The notes: a model not told the origin generated them from the sequence alone. Positions 1 through 7,188 are shown, numbered from the stretch's first letter. The stretch is 7,386 nt of DNA from Deltaproteobacteria bacterium (GCA_019309685.1 JAFDFT010000109.1:1-7386), one strand, 5' to 3'. Numbers and translations are program-made.

Positions 1-1217
1 AGTTGATTCAAAAATTCAGTCTTACCCCTATTCAGGCGCAAGCGATACTGGATATGCGTTTACAGCGGCTTACATGATTAGAACGCGAAAAGATCATAAC
101 GGAGCATCAGGAAGTACTTAAAAATATAGCTTACTACAAAAAAATACTTTCTAGTGAAAGTCTTGTGGAAAAGATTATAAAAGATGAAATAACTGAATTA
201 GACAAAGAATATGGTGATGAAAGGCGCACTGAGATCGTTTCAGACACAAAGGAAATTACCGTAGAAGATATGATAGTGGAAGAAGATATGGTCGTTACCA
301 TATCGAAAACCGGTTATATTAAACGAAATCCCATTACGCTTTATAGGAGTCAGCAGCGGGGCGGGAAAGGGAAGACCGCAATGGGGATAGGGGATGAAGA
401 TTTCGTCAGCCTTTTATTTGTGGCGTCCACACACCATACGTTTTTATTTTTTACGAACAAGGGAAATGTTTACTGGTGTAAGGTTTACGATATTCCTCAG
501 GCAGGCAGAGCCAGCAAAGGAAAAGCGATCGTTAATCTGCTTAACTTCGGGAAAGACGAAAAGCTTGCGACAGTGCTGGCAGTACCTCAATTTGAGCCTG
601 GTTATTATGTTCTCACTTCAACGAAAAACGGACTGGTGAAAAAAACAGAAATGATGGCCTACAGCAGGCCTCGATTAGGCGGCATTATCGCATTGGATCT
701 TGTAAAAGGGGACGAATTGATCGCTGCAAGAATTACCGATGGGACAATGAATGTTTTTCTGGGCTCTGCAGATGGTAAATCAATACGGTTCCATGAATCA
801 GATGTGCGGTCGTCCGGAAGAGTGTCCAGAGGTGTTCGTGGGTTATCGTTAACCAAGGATGACCATCTGGTTGGCATGGAAGTGCTAAGCCATGGGCAGA
901 CTCTTTTTGCTGTTACAGAAAACGGTTATGGGAAAAGAACCTCCATTGATGAGTACCCTATACAAAAACGGGGAGGAAAAGGGGTTATCACCATTAAAAC
1001 AAGTGAAAGGAATGGAAAGGTTGTTGCGATTATCCTGGTTAACGAGGCTGATGATGTTATGATTGTGGCCAATAGCGGGAAGTTGCTTCGGATATCCGTG
1101 AGCGGCATTTCAGTGATTAGTAGAAATACGCAGGGCGTTAAATTAATGGATATCATTAAAGGGGATGAGGGAAAGGTTGCAAGTGCAGTTCTTCTTGCTG
1201 AAAAAGAGGATGAATAA
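1..1217 (+). CDS. gyrA: DNA gyrase subunit A, C-terminal part (5' end outside window), interrupted by an in-frame TGA
   Basis: GyrA is the DNA-breaking and DNA-wrapping subunit of gyrase, the A2B2 enzyme that introduces negative supercoils. The frame enters from the left edge (codons from position 3) with the motif IQAQAILDMRLQRLT, the hallmark of the end of the GyrA breakage-reunion/coiled-coil region. It continues through YGDERRTEI into the C-terminal beta-pinwheel. A canonical GyrA-box, QQRGGKG, lies at 351-371, and a second box-like QKRGGKG at 963-983 belongs to a later blade. The frame ends at TAA 1215-1217. Codon 75-77 is TGA, where the family has glycine (RLT-G-LE). Gyrase-like coiled-coil sequence (LEREKI onward) continues in the same frame directly after it, so the frame itself is not shifted. 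The GTG at 165 gives a long open frame, but it sits inside the conserved coiled coil and lacks a convincing Shine-Dalgarno, so I do not take it as the start. The product is certain; whether the gene is intact is open. gpsA follows after 24 nt. Confidence 0.93.
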
Positions 1218-1241
1218 ATTTTAAATAAAAGAAGTCTGATT

Positions 1242-2273
1242 ATGAAAAAAACTGTCGATGTTGATCGTTTAAAAATCGGTGTTGTTGGGGCGGGGAGTTG
1301 GGGCACAGCGATCGCCAATCTTCTTGGTGATAAAGGTTTTAAGGTTCATCTTTGGGCATTTGAAAAAGAGATTTTTCAAGAAATTTATGAGGTTAAGGAA
1401 AACAAAACCTTTTTGCCATCCATATCACTTTCCCCAAATATCATTCCTTCAAATGATTTGGCGGAAGTTGTTTCAGAAAAAGATCTGATTATACTAGTGG
1501 TTCCTTCTCAACATATGAGAGAGATATCATCCGCTATGACAGGTTATGTTTCGAAAAATGCAATTGTGGTTTCTGCCTCAAAGGGTATTGAAAATAAAAC
1601 ACATTTACGGATGACTGGAATTTTAAGGGAAACGTTACCCATCTCAAAAAGATCTATTGCAGTGTTATCAGGGCCAACGTTTGCAAAGGAAGTGGCCATG
1701 AAGGTTCCCAGTGTCGTTACAGTGGCGGCAAAAAGCCTGGAAATTGCTATATTTATTCAAAATGTTTTGGCAACTTCGTATTTCAGGGTATATACAAGCA
1801 ATGATATCGTTGGCGTTGAACTGGGCGGGGCGGTAAAAAATGTTATAGCGATTGCAACAGGTATCAGTGATGGGCTTGGCCTTGGTTTAAACACACGAGC
1901 GGCAATTGTTACCAGGGGGCAAACTGAGATTAGGCGTTTGGGGTTAAAACTAGGTGCAAATCCGAGAACGTTTACCGGGCTCGCCGGTATTGGCGACCTG
2001 GTATTAACCTGCACGGGAGATCTTAGCAGAAATCATACTGTTGGCAAAAAAATTGGAGAAGGGAAGAAGCTGCAGGACATTTTGTCTGAAATGCGTATGG
2101 TCGCTGAGGGTGTTAAAACTTCAAAATCAGTTTATAATCTTTCCAAAAAGAAAAAAGTAGACATGCCGATTTCTCATACCGTATATCGTGTTTTGTATGA
2201 AGATCTACTGCCAAAGGATGCCGTATACCAGCTGATGACGCGTGATTTGAAAAATGAACTGGATGAGTATTAG
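1242..2273 (+). CDS. gpsA: NAD(P)-dependent glycerol-3-phosphate dehydrogenase
   Basis: This cytoplasmic enzyme reduces dihydroxyacetone phosphate to sn-glycerol 3-phosphate, the backbone precursor of phospholipids. The 343-residue length is normal for GpsA. The N-terminal Rossmann domain has GAGSWG (residues 16-21, a GxGxxG dinucleotide site). ASKGIE (112-117) and SGPTFAKEV (143-151) are family signatures. The C-terminal domain carries ELGGAVKNVIAIATG (193-207), with the conserved catalytic lysine K199, then NTRAAIVTRG (217-226), GDLVLTCTGDLSRN (251-264) and VAEGVKT (287-293). The ATG at 1242 has a weak GAAG Shine-Dalgarno at 1231-1234 and leaves a short lead before the Rossmann strand, as usual. 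It lies 24 nt after gyrA with no terminator visible between them, so co-transcription is likely. Stop is TAG. I see no missing key residues. Confidence 0.96.
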   Translation: MKKTVDVDRLKIGVVGAGSWGTAIANLLGDKGFKVHLWAFEKEIFQEIYEVKENKTFLPSISLSPNIIPSNDLAEVVSEKDLIILVVPSQHMREISSAMTGYVSKNAIVVSASKGIENKTHLRMTGILRETLPISKRSIAVLSGPTFAKEVAMKVPSVVTVAAKSLEIAIFIQNVLATSYFRVYTSNDIVGVELGGAVKNVIAIATGISDGLGLGLNTRAAIVTRGQTEIRRLGLKLGANPRTFTGLAGIGDLVLTCTGDLSRNHTVGKKIGEGKKLQDILSEMRMVAEGVKTSKSVYNLSKKKKVDMPISHTVYRVLYEDLLPKDAVYQLMTRDLKNELDEY

Positions 2274-2358
2274 GCCACACTCTATGATCTGAAACAGATA
2301 AATTATATAACCCTTGGTATCTGAGTTGAAGCTAGACGAAAAACCGTACGAGTAGAAA

Positions 2359-3081
2359 ATGAAAGCTGATGAATGTCAAAAAGGTCATGGCCATCGGAAA
2401 AGACTGCGAAGAAAGTTTCTTGATAATGGGCTAGCAGGGTTTCATGATTATGAAGTCATCGAAATGCTTCTTTCAATTTCGACACCGAGAAAGGACTGTA
2501 AGCAGTCAGCGAAAGCAGCTATCAAAAAGTTTAACACTTTTCAAGGTGTGCTCGAGGCTTCAGACCGTGAACTTTGTGAAGTTCCAGGTATCGGACCTGT
2601 TAATATTTTTGGGATAAAGCTGATTAAGGAAGTCACTGAACGATATCTGGAAAAAAAATTAATTCAAAAAGATCCGGTAAATAACTCCAAAGAGTTATTC
2701 GATTATCTTTACTTTAGTATCGGGGATAAAAACAGGGAATGCTTTAAGGTCATCTTTCTGGACGCGAAGAACAGAATCATAGCAACAAAGACACTTTTTA
2801 CAGGTACGTTGACTGCCAGTGCAGTATATCCCCGGGAAGTGATTCGCGCTGCGCTGGACCATCATTCTGCAGCGCTTATTTTTGCACATAACCATCCTTC
2901 TGGCGATCCCATGCCGTCAAGTGAAGATATTTCATTAACGCGCCAGCTGGTTTTTTCAGGAAGGATGATGAATATCAAAGTTCATGAACATCTAATCATT
3001 GGAGATCGAAAATATTATAGCTTTGCCGATGAAGGCCATATTGCAAGAATGAATATTGAATATGACAATAAACTGGTTTGA
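2359..3081 (+). CDS. radC: RadC family protein (JAMM/MPN+ domain)
   Basis: RadC-family proteins are widespread. The original DNA-repair assignment is disputed, and the JAB/MPN+ domain suggests a zinc metallo-hydrolase whose substrate is not established. This 240-residue copy has the usual architecture: an N-terminal UPF0758-type helical region starting at GHRKRLR (11-17), a helix-hairpin-helix-like turn LCEVPGIGPVN (72-82), then the MPN+ domain. The JAMM metal site is visible as HNHPSGDPMPSSED: H177, H179, S187 and D190. E160 in YPREVIRAAL is a candidate catalytic glutamate. All expected metal ligands are present, so the protein is probably active. The ATG at 2359 has only a weak upstream GAG and no in-frame alternative nearby. 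It follows gpsA after 85 nt. It ends at TGA 3079-3081, with a second in-frame TGA two codons on, which shows that TGA is used as a stop here. Confidence 0.93.
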   Translation: MKADECQKGHGHRKRLRRKFLDNGLAGFHDYEVIEMLLSISTPRKDCKQSAKAAIKKFNTFQGVLEASDRELCEVPGIGPVNIFGIKLIKEVTERYLEKKLIQKDPVNNSKELFDYLYFSIGDKNRECFKVIFLDAKNRIIATKTLFTGTLTASAVYPREVIRAALDHHSAALIFAHNHPSGDPMPSSEDISLTRQLVFSGRMMNIKVHEHLIIGDRKYYSFADEGHIARMNIEYDNKLV

Positions 3082-3241
3082 TGTTGATTGAACACCTCAC
3101 GTTTTTACCCTTTTATTCAATACATGGATTAAACTGTACACTGACAAAACAGGATAATATTCCGGCATTTAAAAAGAATAAAAATAGCACCCTATCTTCT
3201 CCAATTCCATTTTTTTGTGATGAAAAAAATAAGGATTGCCT

Positions 3242-3514
3242 ATGGTAGATAAAAAAAACGAGCGCCCAATCTGTTTTGGAATACTCGACAATGTTTTCCC
3301 AAGAGGAGAAGACGGGATGCGGTCGACACCGGAATCCTGTTTTCCCTGTTTTTTTAAAACAGATTGCCTGAAACTAGCGATGGAGGGTTTAGACGGATTA
3401 AAGATTCAGGAAGAAAATATCGACAGGGCGTATCAATCAGGTATGATGAGTTTTCTGGAAAGGTGGTCAAGGAAAAAATTCCTCCAACGGAAGATTAAGG
3501 ATGGAACGAATTAA
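3242..3514 (+). CDS. Small cysteine-rich protein of unknown function (90 aa)
   Basis: This is a 90-residue soluble protein. I chose the ATG at 3242 because AAGGA (3231-3235) sits 6 nt upstream; the in-frame TTG at 3236 directly abuts that Shine-Dalgarno and is too close. Four cysteines lie in the N-terminal half: C11 (PICFGILDNVFP), then C33-x2-C36-x5-C42 (ESCFPCFFKTDC). That spacing is typical of zinc or iron-sulfur ligands. The C-terminal half is basic and helical (SFLERWSRKKFLQRK). From memory, small proteins with the pattern CFG-x-L-x2-VFP...PESC-x2-C...C occur in sulfate-reducing Desulfobacterota, but I know of no assigned function. It sits 160 nt after radC and 69 nt before pgk, all on one strand. 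Metal binding is an inference from the cysteine spacing only. Confidence 0.8.
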   Translation: MVDKKNERPICFGILDNVFPRGEDGMRSTPESCFPCFFKTDCLKLAMEGLDGLKIQEENIDRAYQSGMMSFLERWSRKKFLQRKIKDGTN

Positions 3515-3517
3515 CTA

Positions 3518-3545
3518 TTTACTGGCATTTCAATTAGGCTAATAT
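3518..3545 (+). promoter_or_regulatory. Possible weak sigma70-type promoter for pgk
   Basis: TTTACT (3518-3523) and TAATAT (3540-3545), separated by 16 nt, lie about 40 nt before the pgk start in an AT-rich 69-nt gap. Each hexamer matches only 4 of 6 consensus positions, so this could be chance in AT-rich DNA. Confidence 0.18.
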
Positions 3546-3583
3546 CTGATTAAGAATAAATGAAATAAAAATGGCCGGGAACT

Positions 3584-4780
3584 ATGGAAAAGCTTACCAT
3601 TGAAGATATTGAAATAAAAGGAAAAAGAATCCTTACCCGCGTCGATTATAATGTGCCCATTGAATCGGGACTAGTGGTCAGTGATGTAAGAATTAAAGCC
3701 TCACTTCCAACCCTTGAATATATTCTGGGGCAGGGCGGAAGGCTGATACTCATGTCTCATTTAGGACGCCCCAAAGGCGAAAGAATACCTGAAATGTCTT
3801 TACGCCCGTGCGCACATACACTTGGGAAATTTCTCGGAAAAGAAGTGGTATTTATAGATGACTGCATTGGTGAGTCTGTTTTAGTAGCGGTCCAGAAACT
3901 TAAAGAAGGAGAGATCCTTTTACTGGAAAATCTCCGGTATTATAAAGAAGAAACAGAAAATGACAAGATGTTTGCTGAAAAACTTGCAGCATTGGGAGAT
4001 ATATACGTTAACGACGCGTTTGGCACAGCGCACAGGGCGCATGCGTCTACTGAAGGGATAACGCATTATATGGGGAAATGCGTTGCTGGTTTCTTGCTTA
4101 AAAAAGAACTCGATTACCTTGGAAGAGTTGTGGAAAATGCCAAAAAGCCTTTTGTAACAATTATCGGCGGTGCAAAGATATCGGACAAGATAAGTGTAGT
4201 ATCGAATATGCTGCCAAAAGTCGAAAAGCTTATTCTTGGCGGCGGAATGGCATTTACATTCTTAAAGGCTTTGGGACATGAGATAGGGAATTCTCTCTGC
4301 GAGCAGGATAAAGTAAAGCTTGCCAAAGATATCTTAAAAACAGGGGGTGATAAAATTGAGCTCCCTGTTGACTGTGTCATATCAGATTTTCTTGATTTTA
4401 ATAAACGAAAAATTGGGAATATCAAAGAAATAAACATAGGGGAAATCCCCCAAGGATGGATGGGGCTTGATATCGGGCAAAAATCTATCAAACGTTTTGG
4501 ATTGATACTTGAAAATGCGAAGACCATTGTATGGAATGGTCCCATGGGCTTATTTGAAATAGATGAAACAGCGAAGGGAACATACGCAATTGCAAATATT
4601 CTTGCGAAAGCTACTCAAAGCGGAGCAATAACGATCATTGGAGGGGGGGATTTAGCTTCGGCTGTAAATAAAGCGGGAGTTTCAGATAAAGTAAGCCATA
4701 TTTCAACCGGTGGCGGCGCATCCCTTGAATTTCTTGAAGGAAAGATACTTCCAGGTGTTGCAGCTCTATCTGATAAATAA
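3584..4780 (+). CDS. pgk: Phosphoglycerate kinase
   Basis: This cytoplasmic enzyme interconverts 1,3-bisphosphoglycerate + ADP and 3-phosphoglycerate + ATP in glycolysis and gluconeogenesis. At 398 residues it is full length. N-domain substrate-binding motifs are RVDYNVP (19-25; tyrosine replaces the commoner phenylalanine), R36 in the DVRIKAS segment, SHLGRPKG (58-65), ENLRYYKEE (115-123) and NDAFGTAHRAHAST (143-156). C-domain nucleotide-binding motifs are GGAKISDKI (195-203), WNGPMGLFE (317-325), GGGDLASAV (353-361) and STGGGAS (374-380). The ATG at 3584 matches the usual N-terminus (TIEDIEIKGKRILTRVD). Its Shine-Dalgarno GGGA (3577-3580) is rather close at 3 nt. An ATG at 3571 is out of frame. 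The VTT-domain gene follows after 3 nt, so the two probably share a transcript. No key residue appears to be lost. Confidence 0.97.
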   Translation: MEKLTIEDIEIKGKRILTRVDYNVPIESGLVVSDVRIKASLPTLEYILGQGGRLILMSHLGRPKGERIPEMSLRPCAHTLGKFLGKEVVFIDDCIGESVLVAVQKLKEGEILLLENLRYYKEETENDKMFAEKLAALGDIYVNDAFGTAHRAHASTEGITHYMGKCVAGFLLKKELDYLGRVVENAKKPFVTIIGGAKISDKISVVSNMLPKVEKLILGGGMAFTFLKALGHEIGNSLCEQDKVKLAKDILKTGGDKIELPVDCVISDFLDFNKRKIGNIKEINIGEIPQGWMGLDIGQKSIKRFGLILENAKTIVWNGPMGLFEIDETAKGTYAIANILAKATQSGAITIIGGGDLASAVNKAGVSDKVSHISTGGGASLEFLEGKILPGVAALSDK

Positions 4781-4783
4781 CGA

Positions 4784-5485
4784 ATGCCATTAAACAACAC
4801 AAATAATAAAAAAAATCTAATTAGAATTTTAATCATTTGTATTTTTATTTTAATTCTATATCTATTTAAAATACCTTTCATTGAAAACCTCATCCGGTTT
4901 TATAATCTTCTTTCTGATAGGGAAAATATAAAAATATTTATTACCTCATTCGGGCCTCATGCGCCTGTTGTATTCATTTTCACTCAAATATTGCAGGTGG
5001 TTTTTGCGCCGATTCCTGGGGAGGTTACGAGTTTTATCGGAGGATATCTCTTTGGTGCAAAGAAAGGATTCTTCTATTCAAGCGTGGGGCTAACAATTGG
5101 TTCGGTGATGAATTTCGCTATCGGTCGTTTTTTTGGGAAAAGATATATCCGTAGGCTGATTCCATCAGATAAGCTTGAAAGCTTTGATAAAGTAATTCGG
5201 CGGCAAGGGATTATTATTATCTTTCTTTTATTTGTTTTTCCAGGATTTCCCAAAGACTACCTATGTCTTTTCCTTGGTATTAGTGCTATCCCTTTTAAGG
5301 TATTTATTATCCTTGCTTCTATCGGGAGAATGCCTGGCACCTTCATGTTAAGTTTGAAGGGTGAATTTCTTTATGATGAGATGTATGGTTTCTTTATCCT
5401 CGCACTCGGTGGTTGCGTTATCCTTGCCGTATTGGCGTATTGGTATCGAGAAACTATAAGCCGGTGGATAGAAAGATTTAAATGA
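4784..5485 (+). CDS. TVP38/TMEM64 family (VTT-domain) inner-membrane protein
   Basis: This is a 233-residue polytopic membrane protein. A basic, Asn/Lys-rich N-terminus precedes a first membrane helix at about 11-30. Further hydrophobic segments lie at about 58-78, 83-115, 142-155, 158-180 and 202-221. The VTT (SNARE-associated) signature is visible: the re-entrant segment PIPGEVTSFIGGYLFGAKKGF (starts at residue 77), GSVMNFAIGRFFGK (106-119), and the second half-site FVFPGFPKDYLCLFLG (150-165). Relatives include DedA and the TMEM41B/VMP1 scramblases, so a role in lipid movement or membrane homeostasis is plausible, but the substrate here is unknown. The ATG at 4784 is 3 nt after the pgk stop and I see no Shine-Dalgarno, which suggests translation coupled to pgk. 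It ends at TGA 5483-5485. Confidence 0.88.
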   Translation: MPLNNTNNKKNLIRILIICIFILILYLFKIPFIENLIRFYNLLSDRENIKIFITSFGPHAPVVFIFTQILQVVFAPIPGEVTSFIGGYLFGAKKGFFYSSVGLTIGSVMNFAIGRFFGKRYIRRLIPSDKLESFDKVIRRQGIIIIFLLFVFPGFPKDYLCLFLGISAIPFKVFIILASIGRMPGTFMLSLKGEFLYDEMYGFFILALGGCVILAVLAYWYRETISRWIERFK

Positions 5486-5560
5486 ACAGGAACGTGTAGA
5501 ACCGAAATATAAATAAAGTTATACATAATAAAAAAAGGAATTACAAAATTTAACAAAATA

Positions 5561-5569
5561 TGATATATT
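5561..5569 (+). promoter_or_regulatory. Candidate extended -10 promoter element upstream of the unknown 355-aa gene
   Basis: In the 149-nt AT-rich gap after the VTT gene, TGATATATT (5561-5569) fits an extended -10 (TGn followed by TATATT, 5 of 6 consensus positions). A poor -35-like TTACAA lies at 5541-5546 with a 17-nt spacer. Transcription would start near 5576, about 60 nt before the TTG start. The change of gene type across this gap makes a new promoter plausible, but AT-rich DNA produces such matches by chance. I see no hairpin terminator for the upstream genes here. Confidence 0.3.
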
Positions 5570-5634
5570 GGTCTTAAATTGTTATTATCGACTATTATTA
5601 TAAAAAAGCATCTAATTTTTAGACAGGAATTAAA

Positions 5635-6702
5635 TTGGCATCTTGGAATGTTAGAGAAGAACTTAGCTTAGAAAACAGATTAAGGCGGACGTATTATGAA
5701 CTGTTAAGGGATGAACTTGACCAATTCCTTATCCAGAACGCGCTAATCGACTCCTATAGAAATTTTGTCAGCAGGAAAATAAATTATCCTTTTGTTGAAA
5801 AAAGAGAGCTAAAACCTCGAGCGCGCATACCGGATCAAGAATACGAGTCTCAGAATGCATTTTTGCTTATATTCCTTGAAGATACAATACCTGCAGCCCA
5901 TAAGAAATATATAAGATTTTTCGACGCAAACAAAACCACAAAGACAAATCTATTGCGTTCCGAAACACTTTCGCTATCGAGCAAATACGACCGGACACAG
6001 AAATATCTTGAGTCGGTTAATTTTTATAGTTTTTTAAAAACGTTATTGCCCGTAGACTACGCCCTCCTTATCCAGAGAGATCCGGCCAGCAAAAAAACAA
6101 ACCGTTACAGCCTTACACATTATCACGTTCGGATTGACTGGCCTATTGCAGAAGCGGCGGAGGATCTTGCACGAAGCCTTAGATATATACCCAAAGACGT
6201 ATACCTTTACGAGAGAGGCGAAAAATACGCTGAAAATGTCCAGAAAAAATTTTTCGAATATTATGGACTTCCCGATACGGCAGGGGGCAGGAGGACTGCG
6301 GCTATTGTATCGGCTCAATATCTTCAACGAGTACCCGGTATAGCTACTGTATATGCCGGCAGCAGTGAGTCAAGAGCATTGCTGCGAATTTCTGAAAGAG
6401 GTGTTTCCAGGGCAGTGCTAATGGCACTTAGTGAGAAGGAAATGAAAACAATAGCAACGGAGAATAAGATCGCACCGCAAACTCTAAAAAAGCACTACGT
6501 CGTTGCAAGAAAAGAAAATAAATATGTTTGCATTTTTCAAGCGACATATGTTTGTACGAATTGTTCACGGAGTCCTGATGATGGGAAGTTAAGGGATCTT
6601 AAACCAGATTTGTCCTGGTTAAGTATTGGTGGAGAACATATTCTTCCAAATCCCGGAGTTTGGAGATATCCACCGATTCCGTATAATACGATCTATACTT
6701 AA
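5635..6702 (+). CDS. Hypothetical protein (355 aa), family not recognised, TTG start
   Basis: I do not recognise this protein. The start is TTG at 5635. AGGAA (5625-5629) precedes it by 5 nt, an in-frame TAG lies at 5620-5622, and the next internal Met is residue 263, so TTG is decided by elimination and by the Shine-Dalgarno. There is no signal peptide or clear membrane helix. The first 194 residues contain no glycine and are rich in charged and aromatic residues. A helical stretch ISERGVSRAVLMALSEKEM begins at residue 252 and is followed by a helix-turn-helix-like IATENKIAPQTLKKHYV (273-289). Near the C-terminus are C299, C307 and C310 (CTNC), a possible metal or redox site, followed by a Pro/Trp-rich tail. 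It reads like a soluble protein, and any DNA-binding role is speculation. It ends at TAA directly followed by TGA. The +1 frame stays open past this stop, so the C-terminus may have been displaced by a frameshift. Confidence 0.75.
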   Translation: MASWNVREELSLENRLRRTYYELLRDELDQFLIQNALIDSYRNFVSRKINYPFVEKRELKPRARIPDQEYESQNAFLLIFLEDTIPAAHKKYIRFFDANKTTKTNLLRSETLSLSSKYDRTQKYLESVNFYSFLKTLLPVDYALLIQRDPASKKTNRYSLTHYHVRIDWPIAEAAEDLARSLRYIPKDVYLYERGEKYAENVQKKFFEYYGLPDTAGGRRTAAIVSAQYLQRVPGIATVYAGSSESRALLRISERGVSRAVLMALSEKEMKTIATENKIAPQTLKKHYVVARKENKYVCIFQATYVCTNCSRSPDDGKLRDLKPDLSWLSIGGEHILPNPGVWRYPPIPYNTIYT

Positions 6703-6895
6703 TGAGTTTCAATCCATAAATGGCTCTATTCCGCAATCACTGTGTCAGTCTTTGGAATTGCATGTGCGACGTACAACCGAGTACGCCTCCGCGCAATTCC
6801 TTGACTTCCTTGATATTGCTAAAAATATCTCATTTGTGGCTTGGAAACTAAAGAGTAAATATGTTGAAAAAATAGGTAAAAGAAATGAGCCATGA
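6626..6895 (+). CDS. Possible small ORF or displaced C-terminus overlapping the 355-aa gene
   Basis: This frame is +1 relative to the 355-residue gene, overlaps its last 77 nt, and runs on for 64 further codons to TGA 6893-6895. It therefore fills the whole gap to the next gene and overlaps that gene's ATG by 11 nt. The part beyond 6703 looks protein-like (QSLELHVRRTTEY, then AQFLDFLDIAKNISFVAWKL, ending in a basic Lys-rich tail). The GTG at 6626 has no convincing Shine-Dalgarno, and I see no better start. It could be a genuine small gene with a start I have not identified, the original C-terminus of the upstream protein after an indel near 6685-6700, or a chance open frame. I cannot decide between these from the sequence. 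Confidence 0.3.
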   Translation: MVENIFFQIPEFGDIHRFRIIRSILNEFQSINGSIPQSLCQSLELHVRRTTEYASAQFLDFLDIAKNISFVAWKLKSKYVEKIGKRNEP

Positions 6896-7133
6896 TCATC
6901 ATCATGAAGGTGCAAGCAGTTTAACGTTGCATGGAAAAACTGTTAAGATACTTGAACATTGGATAAAGCACAATCATGAGCACGCGCAAAATTACAATAA
7001 GTGGGCGAATGAGATAAAAGATAATATCGATGAAAACGTTTCTCTGTTTTTAAAAGAAGCGGCCGACTTAACTTTATCAATCAACAAGAAGTTTGAAGAA
7101 GCGGTAAAACTTTTAAAAGAAATTAAAAAATAG
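6885..7133 (+). CDS. Small His-rich N-terminus, helical conserved protein (82 aa, DUF8180-like)
   Basis: This is an 82-residue acidic/amphipathic helical protein. It opens with a histidine cluster (MSHDHHHEG; H3, H5, H6, H7), continues with ILEHWIKHNHEHAQNY (27-42), which adds more histidines, and ends in a heptad-like helix (LSINKKFEEAVKLLKEIKK). The histidines suggest binding of a transition metal such as Ni, Co or Zn; this is an inference. From memory, small proteins with HDHHH followed by LEHWIKHN-x-HA and a C-terminal INxKFEEA are common in anaerobic bacteria and archaea and are annotated only as conserved hypothetical (I believe DUF8180). The ATG at 6885 has an AGGT Shine-Dalgarno at 6874-6877, 7 nt upstream. 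It ends at TAG just before the inverted-repeat element. Confidence 0.85.
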   Translation: MSHDHHHEGASSLTLHGKTVKILEHWIKHNHEHAQNYNKWANEIKDNIDENVSLFLKEAADLTLSINKKFEEAVKLLKEIKK

Positions 7134-7188
7134 AATTACTCAGTGTCTGTCTAGAAATTAGATATTTTGTTCGAATTCAAGGAAGGCG

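Noticed and set aside
165..1217. gyrA starting at GTG 165 as a separate short gene
   Set aside because: The frame upstream of 165 continues the GyrA coiled coil without a break back to the TGA and past it. GTG 165 has no good Shine-Dalgarno and falls in mid-domain.
926..1318. Minus-strand open frame across the gyrA/gpsA junction
   Set aside because: It is antisense to two confidently identified genes and its low-complexity, Ser/Pro/Phe-rich translation is typical of a shadow frame. The minus-strand frames at 659-877, 1757-2014, 2695-2895, 4114-4545, 4615-4893, 5371-5556 and 6043-6327 were dropped for the same reason.
75..3081. Alternative genetic code with UGA = glycine
   Set aside because: gpsA, radC and pgk use GGN for their many conserved glycines, and TGA serves as the natural end of radC (followed by a second TGA) and of the VTT gene. 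A single TGA in gyrA does not support recoding.
3236..3241. TTG at 3236 as start of the small Cys-rich protein
   Set aside because: It directly abuts the AAGGA Shine-Dalgarno, whereas ATG 3242 is 6 nt from it.
3082..3241. Terminator or promoter in the radC to Cys-rich-protein gap
   Set aside because: ATTGAA (3087-3092) and TTCAAT (3116-3121) form only a 6-bp, AT-rich stem with a 23-nt loop. CTGACA (3141-3146) and TAATAT (3155-3160) are only 8 nt apart. Neither is convincing.
6134..6343. Plus-strand open frame inside the 355-aa gene
   Set aside because: It lies wholly inside the longer frame, and I saw no Shine-Dalgarno or family signature for it. The same applies to plus-strand frames at 394-639 and 1279-1488.
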